Source: Fasciolopsis buskii (lineage: Eukaryota > Platyhelminthes > Trematoda > Plagiorchiida > Fasciolidae). Taken from it: a stretch of DNA of 64,000 bases. The notes below the pieces were generated by a model, which saw nothing but the letters and a program-made list of their open reading frames with translations, was not told the DNA's origin and searched no databases. The stretch spans positions 255,436 to 319,435 of the forward strand of contig LUCM01009007.1 in the NCBI GenBank assembly GCA_008360955.1, given 5' to 3'. Each line of letters begins with the position of its first letter. Within the stretch, counting starts at the first letter, position 1. The position numbers and the translations under genes were made by a program. Positions 23,125 to 33,944 of this stretch are shown here, piece after piece.

Positions 23125-24912
23125 AAAGGTTGCTGCTCACAGTCTGTATTCAGCTCTTTTAAGGTATAGTGCTGTGGCTCTGACCGACGCATTTAATTCT
23201 CTAATTAACTCGCCCTTATTCTGTTCTTCTATACCTGACTGCTGGAGAGCCGCCCCTATTATTCCCATCCCAAAATCCAGCAGAAATATTGATTTGGCAA
23301 ACCGATTTCGCCCCATCGACTTAAAATAATCTGGTCTTAAACTGACGGAGTATGATACACTTAATCGCCTGTGTTCGTTTATGTATCTTCCTGGTGACTC
23401 TTTCCAGTTTGCCTATAGATATAACAGGTCCATTTTGGAAGCTGACATTTCCCTCAATCGCCAGATTTGTAAGTCCTTAAAGGCATCAATGAAATCTATG
23501 CGTTGTGCCTTTCTAGACTATTCGTCGGCATTTGATTCCCTCCCACGTTCCCTTGGACTTCACGAACTGGAAACAATTGGTTGTCCCACACCTTCATTAG
23601 CATGGCTGTCTGATTACTTTACTAACCGAACCCAATGGACACGAATGGACTGTGAAACTTCAAAACCGTTCATGAACAACTCAGGCGTATTAAAGGGTGC
23701 TGCTCTTTCCCCATTTCTCTTTTCTACTTACATCAGCAATTTATCAACTAGCTCACTCTGTCATCTGTTTGCGTATGCCAATGATGTTGCCCTTGCTCAA
23801 GCCGTTCCGAATAACGAAGATTTTCAAAATTTTTCCAACAACCTATCTTTCATTTATGGTTGCTCTGCACGAGCTGGTTTAAATCTCGACACTTCTAAAT
23901 GTTTTGAATGTCTGTTTTTTCTCTCTCTCTCTCGGTTAGCCCACTCATCCGAAACGTCTTCTATCGACTCAAAACATCTACCAGGGTTGATTCTGTGAAA
24001 TATCTAGGAGTTACTATTGATAAAATTCTGAAGTAGACTTCCCACATTTCTACCTGTGTAAAAAATCTCCGACGGTTGCCGTTCCAAATCAGGAAGCTTC
24101 GGCACTACAAGGTGAAACAAAGCACCATCTTCCAATTTGTATACCAAGGTTTTTCCAATCCTTCTTTACTGTTATCCTCGCATTTTTCCAGGTTTACTTA
24201 AAAAGACTTTAAAATTCCTCACCGAGGCTATCACTTATTAACCGTGTGTCCTTCTTGCCACTAACTGAGTTGTCCCTAAATCTCTGTGATTAACACTTAT
24301 CAGCATGTGAGAAATTTGCTCGCAAAATTCTTTCAGATCCCAGGCACCCTCTGCACAACGATCTTTCAAAATGCCGCTCTCATGTTTAAACATGATCCAC
24401 TTTTCGTTCCATACCCTCTAGAATCAATATCCACAGGAACTCCACTGTTCCATATTTAGCACGCATTTAGGCAAACTGTGACGGTGTTTTAGCGAAATTC
24501 CTGAGCAACCTATTTTAATGTGTTATGATTAATCCTCTATGAGTTTTTTTTACATTTTTACAAGGTGATGAGTGTAAATTCATTTTTTCCTATTTTATGT
24601 TTATACCCTCAAATTCTTTGACTGAAATGCGACATTATTTTTGTAAGCAAAAGTCTATACAATGCAATGTAACACAATGCAATACAATAAAACACAATAC
24701 AGTACAATACAATACAATACAATACAGTACAATACAACACATTACAATACAATACAACACAATACAATACAATACATTACAATACAATACAATACAATCC
24801 ATTACATTACAATACAATAAAATACAATACAATACAATACAATACAATACAATAAAATCCATTACAATAAAATACAATATAATACAATACAATACAATAC
24901 AATACAATACAA
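23125..24912 (+). pseudogene. CR1-like non-LTR retrotransposon, copy B (most intact RT)
   Basis: The plus strand gives RT finger blocks from about 23130 (DAFNSLINSPLF, DCWRAAPIIPIPKSSRN, RFRPIDLK), then a stop. A 205-codon frame at 23381-23998 covers QFAYRYNRSI, FLDYSSAFDSLPRSLG, NNSGVLKGAALSPF and FAYANDVAL. YLGVTIDK and a decayed C-terminal block follow to about 24480, then a 3' region ending in the (AATAC)n tail. No endonuclease is seen upstream, so it is 5'-truncated. The active-site YAND and the stops make it inactive. It is the reverse complement of A1 with a few substitutions and one indel. Confidence 0.8.
24655..24912. repeat. (AATAC)n pentanucleotide microsatellite
   Basis: Reverse complement of the 17.34-17.60 kb array, apparently unit for unit the same length. 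It forms the 3' tail of copy B and abuts the RTE fragment at AACAGATAGCACCCC. Confidence 0.9.
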
Positions 24913-26230
24913 CAGATAGCACCCCTCCTTTCGAGATGGAAGTGTTGAGGGAGATAGGCTTTCTTCAAAGGTAGAAGGCAGCTGGACTCGATAGATTGTT
25001 ACCATCCTTTTTCAAGGAAGATCGTAAAATGTTAACATCGGATTTAACGAAACTCCTGAGATCAATCTGGGTAAAGAAAGACATTCATAAGGACTAGTGT
25101 GAGTGGGTGATTGTGTCGATTTACAAAATGTTGTAGATTCTCACGTGAAAACTACAGGGGAATTAGTTTATTAAGCATTGCATCCAAAGTGCTGTCGAGC
25201 ATTATCCTCCGCTGATTACCTGGTACTCGCCAAAGGTGTATGCGTGAGAACCAAGTCGATTTCTGTTCTGATCGGGGTTGTATTGACCAAGTTTTCATTT
25301 TGTGGCAAATCTTAAGACAGAGACGCACGTTTCGTTGGCCCAAAATTTCTGTCTTCCTACATATGGAAGCAGCATTCATTAAGTGGATCTTGCGATTCTG
25401 TGGCGATGTTTCATCGGAGTCCATCACGAGGAGTGACGTTCGTCTGATTTGCTCCCTTTCATCTGCTTATCTTCAATTTTGTCATTGAGATGATTGTGTG
25501 GATAGCTCTATCCTCATCAGAGATTAGTGGCATTGATATTTGCTCATACAAAAATCTGTCCGACTTGGAATATGCGAAAGATTCAATGCTACTGAATGAA
25601 GAATCACGTAAGTTGCAGGTTTTTATCGATCTACTGGACGACATTGTAGGTATGTTTGGTATGTATTTTGCACCTTCGAAGCTTGAAATGGTGTTTCAGG
25701 ACTGGATTGGTTCAAATCCCAACCTTGTTCTCGTAGTGAAGGAATTCAGTGTGGTGGGTGGATTTATTTACTTGGGTAATCATACCTCACCTGGAGGTCA
25801 TTTAGCAGATAAAATCTTCACTCATACAAAAGGCCCGACTGGATTATGCAAATTTGATGCATCTGTGGCATCAAGCTGACATCCGATTATCGATCAAATG
25901 TGTAGTATACACGGCAGTAGTGAGGTCGGTATTGCTCTGAGGCTCCGAAACATGGCCGTTGACAGCAGAAGATATGTAAGGATTTTCGGTGTTTGAACGT
26001 CGTTGTTTTCGTACTATTTGTTGAATATGGTAGGAGAATTTGTTCAGTTACTCAGAGGTTAGGTGCATGGTACCAGTTCTTAAAGTCCGGTATTTAGAAC
26101 AGGCATCGAATCAAGATAGGTTAAGGTGGTTGGGACATGTTTTGCACATGGCTTCAGAATGAATACCTGAATCGTTGTAATCTATCCTGATGGACACTAT
26201 TGGCTGGACGATGCTTTATTATGGCTAATC
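24913..26230 (+). pseudogene. RTE-type retrotransposon fragment (RT domain), right inverted arm
   Basis: The plus strand reads DSTPPFEMEVLREIGFLQ then KAAGLD (24.92-25.0 kb), RENQVDFCSDRGCIDQVFIL (25.24 kb), DLEYAKDSMLLNEESRKLQV (25.56 kb) and RLRWLGHVLHM (26.12 kb). Stops and frameshifts are frequent, and the catalytic motif is YAKD. It starts exactly where the CR1-like tail ends. Identity with the left arm ends at 26162, but RTE-like sequence may continue to about 26230. Confidence 0.75.
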
Positions 26231-27439
26231 AATGAATTTCTTCGAACGTAAGAACGCGTTAACCAGTGGATTTTCTTGCCTATATGCAATTACTCTGCCG
26301 GATTAGTGTCTCTGATATCTCCCGTAACAAATGTTTGTGACATTTGGTGAAATAGCACAACCCAGCCGCAGTTGACTTTCTTGCATTTGAAACGCTCCTC
26401 CTTTTATGTAGCTCTGCAATTTGCTATTTTGCATCTGATCTTTCATTTTCCCTCGCGCTTTTTCTTTTTGAATAGTTGATGCTGTGAGGTAGCAACCTGA
26501 CCGTGTTTCTGCAAAGGTAATGATTGTCCAAACTGAGTTGAACTGAACTTTTGGGGCACCCAAGCGAAATCCAGTGAAGGGAGTTGTTCGCCTGTATTGC
26601 AATAACGTCTCCTTCAAAGTGGTTACATATCAGCAGTCTCATAACTGGTTTTTTGCTTCATTTACACTGCACCACGTTTGCAGTACTTATGGTGATTCTG
26701 ACACATACACGAGCTAAGCGTTTGTTCATTTAGGTCTATGCCAAAATCTGCAGTTATTTTCATCAAGCTTTCCTTGTCATTCGGGTATTTGTCCGGCATT
26801 TCAGCTGTTATAATTGACTTTCTCAAGACAAGCTTTCCAGTCAAACATTCCTTGAGAAATGCCACCCACGAGAGCTGAAAAGTTGACCGATTAAACATTC
26901 TAACCGTAACATAATGTTACTGACTTTTGAAAGACTAAATACACGTAAATGTCGCTTTGCGAATCATGTTGTTGATGCACTCCGAAGTACGTTCGGCACG
27001 GATTTGTTAGCAAATTTTGTGATTTACAAATATCCTTCTTGTTATTTCTCTTCAAAGAGCAGTTGCAAAGCCACTGGGTTGTGCAAATGGAAAAATCCAA
27101 ACCGAAAACTTTCTAACTGTATTTAAATCAAACGGAGTTTAACAATTGTCAGGAAATCGATTAGATGTTTATGCTAAGTGCACAATTCCATAATGTAACA
27201 TTATCATTTGAGAGTGGAGTTTGAAGATATTTTCATCATTCTGAAGAAGCGTTTTCAGAACATGTTTATGAAACTTGACCTGAGAAAGTTAACCCAAGCG
27301 TGTCATAACTTTGACGCTTTATTCTCAAGTGACTGTTATGTTCTGCCATAAATGATTCTCACTCGCAGAGGTTTTGTGGTGCTCCGTATTTTGTTGTTGA
27401 ACTTACATTGCTCACGGTACGTTATTTTCATAATTACAG
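26231..27439. other. No supported gene
   Basis: Open minus frames (26303-26642, 26662-26898) look mildly protein-like (for example TPFTGFRLGAPKVQFNSVW) and may be a decayed transposon, but I recognise no domain. Confidence 0.3.
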
Positions 27440-27630
27440 ATTCAGGTTTCAAACGACCCTCATTTGGAGAATTACCGAGACCAATGTCTTAAATGGTTAC
27501 TTTTTCGAACTATCGTACAAAACTTGGGTCACCTACTGCACTATGCCTGTGAATGTTCTGGACAATGGATTTGTACTGTTGGACGAGGTTCACATAATTC
27601 CTGGTCCGTCCAATTCGGTTCTCTCGCCAG
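27440..27630 (+). CDS. Putative internal exon, unknown product
   Basis: Bordered by acceptor CATAATTACAG and donor GCCAG|GTAGAA. The frame starting at the first base reads IQVSNDPHLENYRDQCLKWL, then VQNLGHLLHYACECSGQWIC and ends VQFGSLA plus two bases. That leftover phase is what the exon at 28481 needs. A second frame is also open across this stretch, which weakens the call. I do not recognise the sequence. Confidence 0.4.
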
Positions 27631-28480
27631 GTAGAAATTGAAGACTTGAATTAGCTAACTGTCCAGCAGAGGTTGCATTTACTGGATCAGTTAGGCTTCA
27701 GGTAGCTGTGAGGTAAAGTGATTTGAAGTCCTGTTCCAGAGCACAGGGGAAACCATAAGTTAGCTGCACAACCAAACCAAATAGCGCAATAATGGCGAAT
27801 TTACAAATTATTTCCAGTAGAACTGGGAAATGCTTGGTATTTTCTTAATAGGAGCACAAACTTCGCACCCCACCAAAGCAGTCGTGAATGCCAGAGATTC
27901 ACTTAGCATTGGAATCAGGATGAATAGGAAGGGAATCGCTAATTGATCCACTGGTTGCTTATTCTTTATGCTTCGTTCCATTGTGTTAGCCAGAGGAGAA
28001 TATTACTGTGTTAAACTAAGCTATGAAATAGCCCTGAACGCTCAATAATTCCTCTTGAGGTTTGGTATTTTGTTGATTAATCCTGGTTTCTTCTATCACC
28101 AAAAGTCACCATCATGCGTCAGCAAACGGTATATTTTCCTTACTGTCACTGCTCTATTCCGAGAGATTGATTTAGCTTTGTAACTCATGAGCCAAGTAAT
28201 GTCAAGTTTCGCGGGGCACTGGTGCAATGCATTCATAGTTTTAGTGTTTTCTAGAGTCAAAGAAACTTCAGCTCGGACTTACACATGCTTATTGATTCTT
28301 TCATGATAGTATTTAGCCCCATACTCGTGCCCTAATTCTGCTAGTTGTAATTGTAGTGCAAACAAATGAGAGGAGGTGCTATACCGAAGAGATATAAATT
28401 GTATTGGGTATGCCTAGGTTGGTACGGCTTCAAGTTACAATAAGGCACATGTTTATCCATATTATCTATGTCATCCTTTC

Positions 28481-28686
28481 AGTTCCATTATAATTTGCGA
28501 GACATCAGGTTTCCATGCTCATTCTATCAGCTACCAAGACCAATATCCAGGTGGTTTTTCGGATACGACAAAGGGAGAAATTCTGAAAGAATTTTTACAA
28601 AGTCCTGGGTCATTTGAAACATTAAACAAGAATAGGATGGATGCTGTTAAAAGTCAGAATTTTATGAAATCTTTCTCAACACCCTA
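28481..28686 (+). CDS. Putative terminal exon of the same gene
   Basis: After TCCTTTCAG one base completes the preceding codon. The frame then reads SIIICETSGFHAHSISYQDQ, PGGFSDTTKGEILKEFLQ and MDAVKSQNFMKSFSTP, to TAA at 28684-28686. Just past the stop, another frame reads LSILLKDALEMYESASS, so a one-base error or mutation may have cut the protein short. AATAAA at 28959 is a possible poly(A) signal. No function is assigned. Confidence 0.4.
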
Positions 28687-30465
28687 AAGGGTAAAAACAA
28701 AAGTGGACTCAGTATTCTGTTGAAGGATGCACTCGAAATGTATGAAAGTGCAAGTTCGTAAGGAAAGAATTATTGTTGTCCTTGCCAAACTTAATCAATT
28801 TTGGCAGATTCCGGAAAGAAAAATTAAGTTATGTAATTATACTAGCTTTGGTTCGCGCAATGCTGAAATCTACGGATTCACCAACGATGAACCAAAACTT
28901 GACCTGAATTGCACTGTATGATGGGTTGCTATCCGAAAATTTGCAACAAGAAAACGTAAATAAAGACTACGACAACAGTTATGTTTTGTGACGTCGACTT
29001 GTTTATTGCCTGGATAAATTTTTTATTATGCATAGTGACAGTCTCCCATTTATCTTCTGGTGATATGTGACGGGTGCAGGTTGTCTCATGTTACTCGAAG
29101 TTTCTAATTCATGGTTCCTGATACCCTCGCCCTTACGCTGTCGGCCTAAATGACTGTGGAAGATATATCTTCCACCGGTTCTAGGCGTCAAGAACGTGGT
29201 TGTGTGCCTATCGCCGTAGCTGAAACTGGAAAGCCACGACAGTTGTAAAACAGAAGGTACTGTTCATTAATAAGAACAACTTGTTAGATTGAGGGATACA
29301 AAACTCTGGGAATGATAGCATACAGTACATAACCCAACTGGGCTTGTTGTATATATTGCTGAGGAGAATAAAACAAATGCTGACATCTATGTTATTGTAT
29401 GTTCCGAATCCGTTTGGCTGTAATTCTGTCCGAAATGCAAAATGATTTTTCTATTTTTAAAGAACATGTCATTAAATTCATAGCAATAAAGTAGTTGTCT
29501 CACTAATAGCGACAAGTGGAACATAGCCCTACTCTGCACCGATTTTTCACTTAACGTCCGCATATAAAATAAATGAAAGTTGGTTCAGAAGGCGGCTAAA
29601 CAGTCCATGGTAATTACTCTTCATTATTAACTCCGAGTGGCTGGTTTTCAATAAATAATCAAAAAGCAATTTATTTTAAACGACGAAATGTCTCTTTAGT
29701 TCCGCATAACCACTTCTGATCGATCGCTTTCTGTTGTGGACACTGCGGTCGACTTCGGGAAAGCGTTCAAGATACAGACTGATGCGGTGAACAAACGTCG
29801 CTGAAATCAATATGAAATAAATATAGTCACTATTCATAGGATTGATGTGAAACTGATCAATACAGCAAACGAATGTAAGAGATTTGCTACTCTTTTATGG
29901 TTATTCTCATTCTGAATTATAGATAACGGTTCCAAAAAAGAACCGTTACTCATCCATTGCTCGGACCTGAAGGTGCTTGATAAACCAAACCCCTCCTGAT
30001 GAAGAAGCTGTTTTAAAGCAGTGTAAAACGACAAAGAGAACTTTTCATGGAAGTTAAAATACAGAGTGAACACTGAATTCTGGATCATTGATCAAATCGA
30101 CGACCTGGGCGAAAACAAACCGCTGGAACTGATTGCAAATCGGAACCCGTTAGCTGACTACATGTAGAAACCATCTCAAATGAGTACACTGTTAATCCAT
30201 GAGGATCCTTGCCACACTGGCATGCACGCTTCAAGGTTTACCACACAATTAAGTAAAGTGGAATAAATCTGATCCTTTAAGCATGTTTGTCATGGCAACT
30301 TCGATCATGTCCAACCAAGTGATAAACCCAGGGAAAAAGGAGAGGAACGAGTGGGCGAACTGAGACAGAAACGATTTAACTGATCAATATCGTCCAGTTG
30401 TAAAACAACAGTATGGGTAATTAGTGAGAATATGGCCTGACCCTAGTGCACGGCAGTCACTTCAT
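28687..30465. other. No supported gene
   Basis: Short open frames only (28727-28921 plus, 29003-29191 minus, 29834-30088 minus), none recognisable. The 3' untranslated region of the large minus-strand gene would begin at the right end. Confidence 0.35.
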
Positions 30466-30619
30466 TCAAGAACTAAATTCAAACAGCAGCAAAAACGTCA
30501 CTCCGATACAGCTATGAAACAATGAAAGCAAGCACATTAGGTAGAAGGAAAAGTGCGGCGTGTTCTGAAAGGGCACTGACAGACATTCAAAGCATTCCTT
30601 TTCTGATGCATTTGCGCAA
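30466..30619 (-). CDS. Large modular surface protein gene: last exon, Cys-rich stretch and hydrophobic C-terminus
   Basis: Acceptor TTTCATCTAACAG, then one base and the frame CANASEKECFECLSVPFQN. A hydrophobic run follows (FSFYLMCLLSLFHSCIGVTF then LLLF), with only EFSS before the TGA at 30466-30468. The hydrophobic end is either a transmembrane anchor with almost no cytoplasmic tail or a GPI-attachment signal. The phase fits the exon at 31308-31497. Confidence 0.5.
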
Positions 30620-31307
30620 CTGTTAGATGAAATACAAACAGAGAGCAAATTATGACATCGTAGCTGACGCTATTCCACAGTCGGAAATATGATGCACTGG
30701 CAGCCTTTGCTTTATTGGTCAAAATTACCTGGAATTAATGTTAAATAATGATAACATATAAATAATAATATACAGGTTTGTTTTGTCTACCATAAACCGA
30801 ATGAACAGTGACAAAACCCATTCATTGTGGTTGGACGCTGGGGGAGAATTTGGGTCTAACACCCTTCGTTACCAAATTTCTGGAAGTCCAAAGTTCAGGT
30901 AATCTGGTCAGCCTTACACTAAGAACCACCACACTAGAGTATCGCTCACATTAAAGCTTATCTGTAATGTTTATCCATCGGTGTAGTAGAGTTTAAGCGA
31001 GGCACTTCGCATAGAAATTGTGTTACCACTGGATCAAGTTCGTTTAGGTGTTATGGTCTCTGGCAACCACCTGTGACCCGCAGCTTTGAAGGAAGACGCC
31101 ATTACTGTTCCTTTAATTCCAGTCGAATACCGTCCATCACGCCACGTCCTTTCGCAAGTAGTGGTGATGTATGCACAAGACAAATAATAGTTCTAGTGTT
31201 TTTTCACGAGGTATCAGTATCACCGAATGAGATCGTTGAGATCGCTTGTACCTCTAGTGTTCTGCCTACCAGTAACTGATCCACAGTTGAACTGACACAT
31301 CTGTCAC

Positions 31308-31497
31308 AAAGTTGGCGTGAAAATCGTCCAAACTGTCGTGTCGCTGCGCGAACACTCGAACTGTTTCCGATAAGTGACTACTCCATTGTCTAATTCCCAT
31401 TGAAAATAAACTTCGATCAAGTAAGGGAATTGTGTTCTGAATACACCACGAATCCATAGATTATACGGCATGAAAAGGAAATAAATGATCACGTATG
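31308..31497 (-). CDS. Large modular surface protein gene: exon before last
   Basis: Acceptor ACCAACAG; two bases complete a codon. The frame begins YVIIYFLFMPYNLW and continues TQFPYLIEVYFQWELDNGVV and YRKQFECSRSDTTVWTIF. I end it at ACTTT|GTGACA (a non-optimal donor), because that leaves two bases and agrees with the next exon. The aromatic-rich strands and single Cys look extracellular. No family is recognised. Confidence 0.45.
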
Positions 31498-31849
31498 CTG
31501 TTGGTATTGATCATCAGGTTTAATGGATGAATGTGACTGACTGAAGTGGACACAACGTGTAGATGGCAGTAACTGACGGCATGCATGCACGACATCTATC
31601 TAGGATGCTTTCATGATTCTGCCATGACAGTTACCGAGAGGCCCCTTTTCGATCAAGCAAAAGAGAACAAAGAAAGTAGCTGCTTAATGCTTCTAAAATA
31701 AAATCACATTTTCAATCTATAGTGCCAGTGAAGCCCTACTTTGGGAACTAAATTGCGAAATGTTCACTGTAGTAGACTCCATATGCCTGCGAAATTCGGA
31801 TGGGTAACCTTTTAATGTTAAGAGAAGAGTTGAAACGCTGTCTGGTATG

Positions 31850-31935
31850 GCCTTGTACCTCGGCTGGCAGGGCATAGACGGTGCGAATGCGTAGATTGAG
31901 GTCACGCACTGGTTCGAATCCTGTCGATGCCAAGC
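31850..31935 (+). repeat. Possible tRNA-like (SINE-type) sequence
   Basis: A box-B-like CACTGGTTCGAATCCTGTC (31908-31926) sits near the end of a segment whose ends can pair (TGGCAGG... / ...TGCCA). Box A is poor. It lies in an intron of the minus-strand gene. Weak evidence. Confidence 0.3.
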
Positions 31936-32320
31936 CCTTTTCACAGTTGGATCAATCTTAAATTTAGCTGTATTTCTCTGTTATTTCTTCATTAACTGAG
32001 AAGACCAACTAACACCATGCCATCCAGTATTTTACTTGGTAATGCGGTTAAATTGAAGTGAACTGTACTCTTAATATATTATATGTTTTGGAAAGTCCTG
32101 GTGATTGCAAAATACTATGAAGTAGTTTTACAGCAAGAGATATATTGGTAACAAGTGGGATTATGAGAGTAGGCAAAACGAATGGATTAAACTTCATCAG
32201 ATACAAGAATTATAAATAATAAAGTAACCAAATGCAATGGACATCAAGTGGATGAATAGCAAACAGGAGTCTGTGGGGAGTTCCTCCATTCGCGTCTGTT
32301 AACGAATCAGTTCTGCAGAC

Positions 32321-32398
32321 CAAAGGGATCAAATTGTGCACATGGAGTGTTCCAGTCCAAGACCAAGTCGTTCTGGTAGTAGACACCGTTAAAGCACA
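32321..32398 (-). CDS. Large modular surface protein gene: small Cys-containing exon
   Basis: Acceptor TTTCTAATTTCCAG, then two bases completing the codon left by 33483-33752 and the frame CFNGVYYQNDLVLDWNTPCA then QFDPF. The donor CCCTTTG|GTCTGC is weak but keeps phase with 31308-31497. Without it the frame ends at TGA (32307-32309), giving an alternative C-terminus. Two cysteines probably pair in an extracellular domain. Confidence 0.45.
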
Positions 32399-32889
32399 CT
32401 GGAAATTAGAAAGTGAGACCAATTCACGCATTGCTAATTTAAAGGAAAACAAGCTAAATTATTTCAGTTATTTTATCCTTATTTAAATAATGCAAAAAAT
32501 TGAAGACCATTTACATCACCAAATTAGTCATCCTCCTGTTGCGTCTCCCAAATCATAGCAAGAAAGACTGAAGGCATTGTACAGGCGTATCATTTTTGTT
32601 AGTCTCAATAACTTCAAGAACTGTTGCTGCTAGTGCCTCGGACCGATGGTTTTCGTGGGGTCTTGGCTGCTGAGCTCAGCATTCAAATGAGACATTTTAT
32701 CAAAACTGGCAATTTTACCTCGGCTAATGATGAAATGTACATCATCTAGCCAACTGGCTCAGGAAATAATACCGTCTAAAAATCGTCAATAGCGCATATC
32801 TGCAGAGCAGAAACTAAGATGCGATCCCGGTCTGCCTACTGGCACTGTGAGTAGCGAGACTGACTCAACCATTCGGCCTATTTCTAGTC

Positions 32890-33000
32890 GCCGTTCTTAC
32901 ACGGCTGACATGGACTGCTCCTGATTTCTAAAAAGAATGAAAGACTTGTGCAGCTTTCCCAGGTTCATTTGAGTGATGGCATCGCATCACGAATGTGGCA
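32890..33000 (+). repeat. Weak SINE-body resemblance
   Basis: CATGGACTGCTCCTGATTTC followed by AAAGAATGAAAGACTTG resembles the 3' body of the tRNA-SINE (GCACTGCTCATGATTCCTAAC) with many changes. It lies in an intron. Confidence 0.25.
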
Positions 33001-33482
33001 TTTGTGGCAAGTAACGGTGTTGCTGCTCTTGTGAGTTTATGATGTCCACAACTGAAAATTTGCGAAAAGTAGTGGCACGTTGGTGCATTATTTCACTGCC
33101 GATCAAAGAAGTCATATCTGCGTCGATCAAGCATAATGGAAAATACTTGAACACAGACCCAGTCGAATAGGGTTCTACCCTAAGTTTAAAAAATTAACAA
33201 AATGCAAGTGTGCCATCAGTAGTGACCAAAATCTTACACATAATGTTTGACGAAATTAAGAATTTATCTGCTGGCAAGTTTATGGAACCATAAAATAGTG
33301 ACCGTTTTTCCGATTACCTTTCCAACTTATCTAACGTCAATCATAAAGAGAGAATTGTTAAGAGTTTGACTAGCTATCAAGAAAACTTGATTAAAACCAA
33401 CAAATAGTTCAGCTACGTTTCGTCTTCCATGCTAAAGCAGCTGACATGTTTGTTAGTGTTCTTTTCCGAGCCGCAAACTTAC

Positions 33483-33752
33483 CATGCCAATCCCCGCTGC
33501 TGAATTCCGCGCACCGTTCACCGGTCGTCTTATCGTCAAATGTTCCTTCGATTGAGATCCAAGGAACAACAGTCGCATTGATTGCATCGACTTCTCCAAG
33601 AGTGTGCACACGATAGTAGTCCTTGCTGATACCTGTCCAAGTTTGGCCATCATCAGGACTGTACACCAAACTCTGTCCGCCATGATCAATACCGAAAATT
33701 GCTGTCTTTGATGGCAAGTAGGTCACAACCTGCGAGATCATCGGTCCCAAGT
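33483..33752 (-). CDS. Large modular surface protein gene: Asp-box-containing exon
   Basis: Acceptor AATTTGTAG and strong donor CATG|GTAAGT. The 90-codon frame reads LGPMISQVVTYLPSKTAIFG, then DHGGQSLVYSPDDGQTWTGI. It continues VDAINATVVPWISIEGTF and CAEFSSGDWH. SPDDGQTW fits the Asp-box (S-x-D-x-G-x-T-W) of BNR/sortilin/sialidase-type beta-propellers. Only one box is seen, so the domain is uncertain. Possible homologues to test are VPS10 proteins and CatSper accessory subunits. NAT is a possible glycosylation site. The following intron (33753-37143) holds a CR1-like insertion. Confidence 0.65.
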
Positions 33753-33944
33753 CTACAAATTGTAATCCCAGGCAAAGAAAAACTGAAGGTATGAGTGATT
33801 AGCACAGGTAAATAGCAAGATAGTTGCATGACCCAAATCCGCGGTTTGCGTGCTATTGCCTGATTTTGTTAGACCCAATAAGTATTCATGATGCGACCAA
33901 AATGGGATAAAATAGAAATTGATTATTTCTAGCACTATGCAAAT

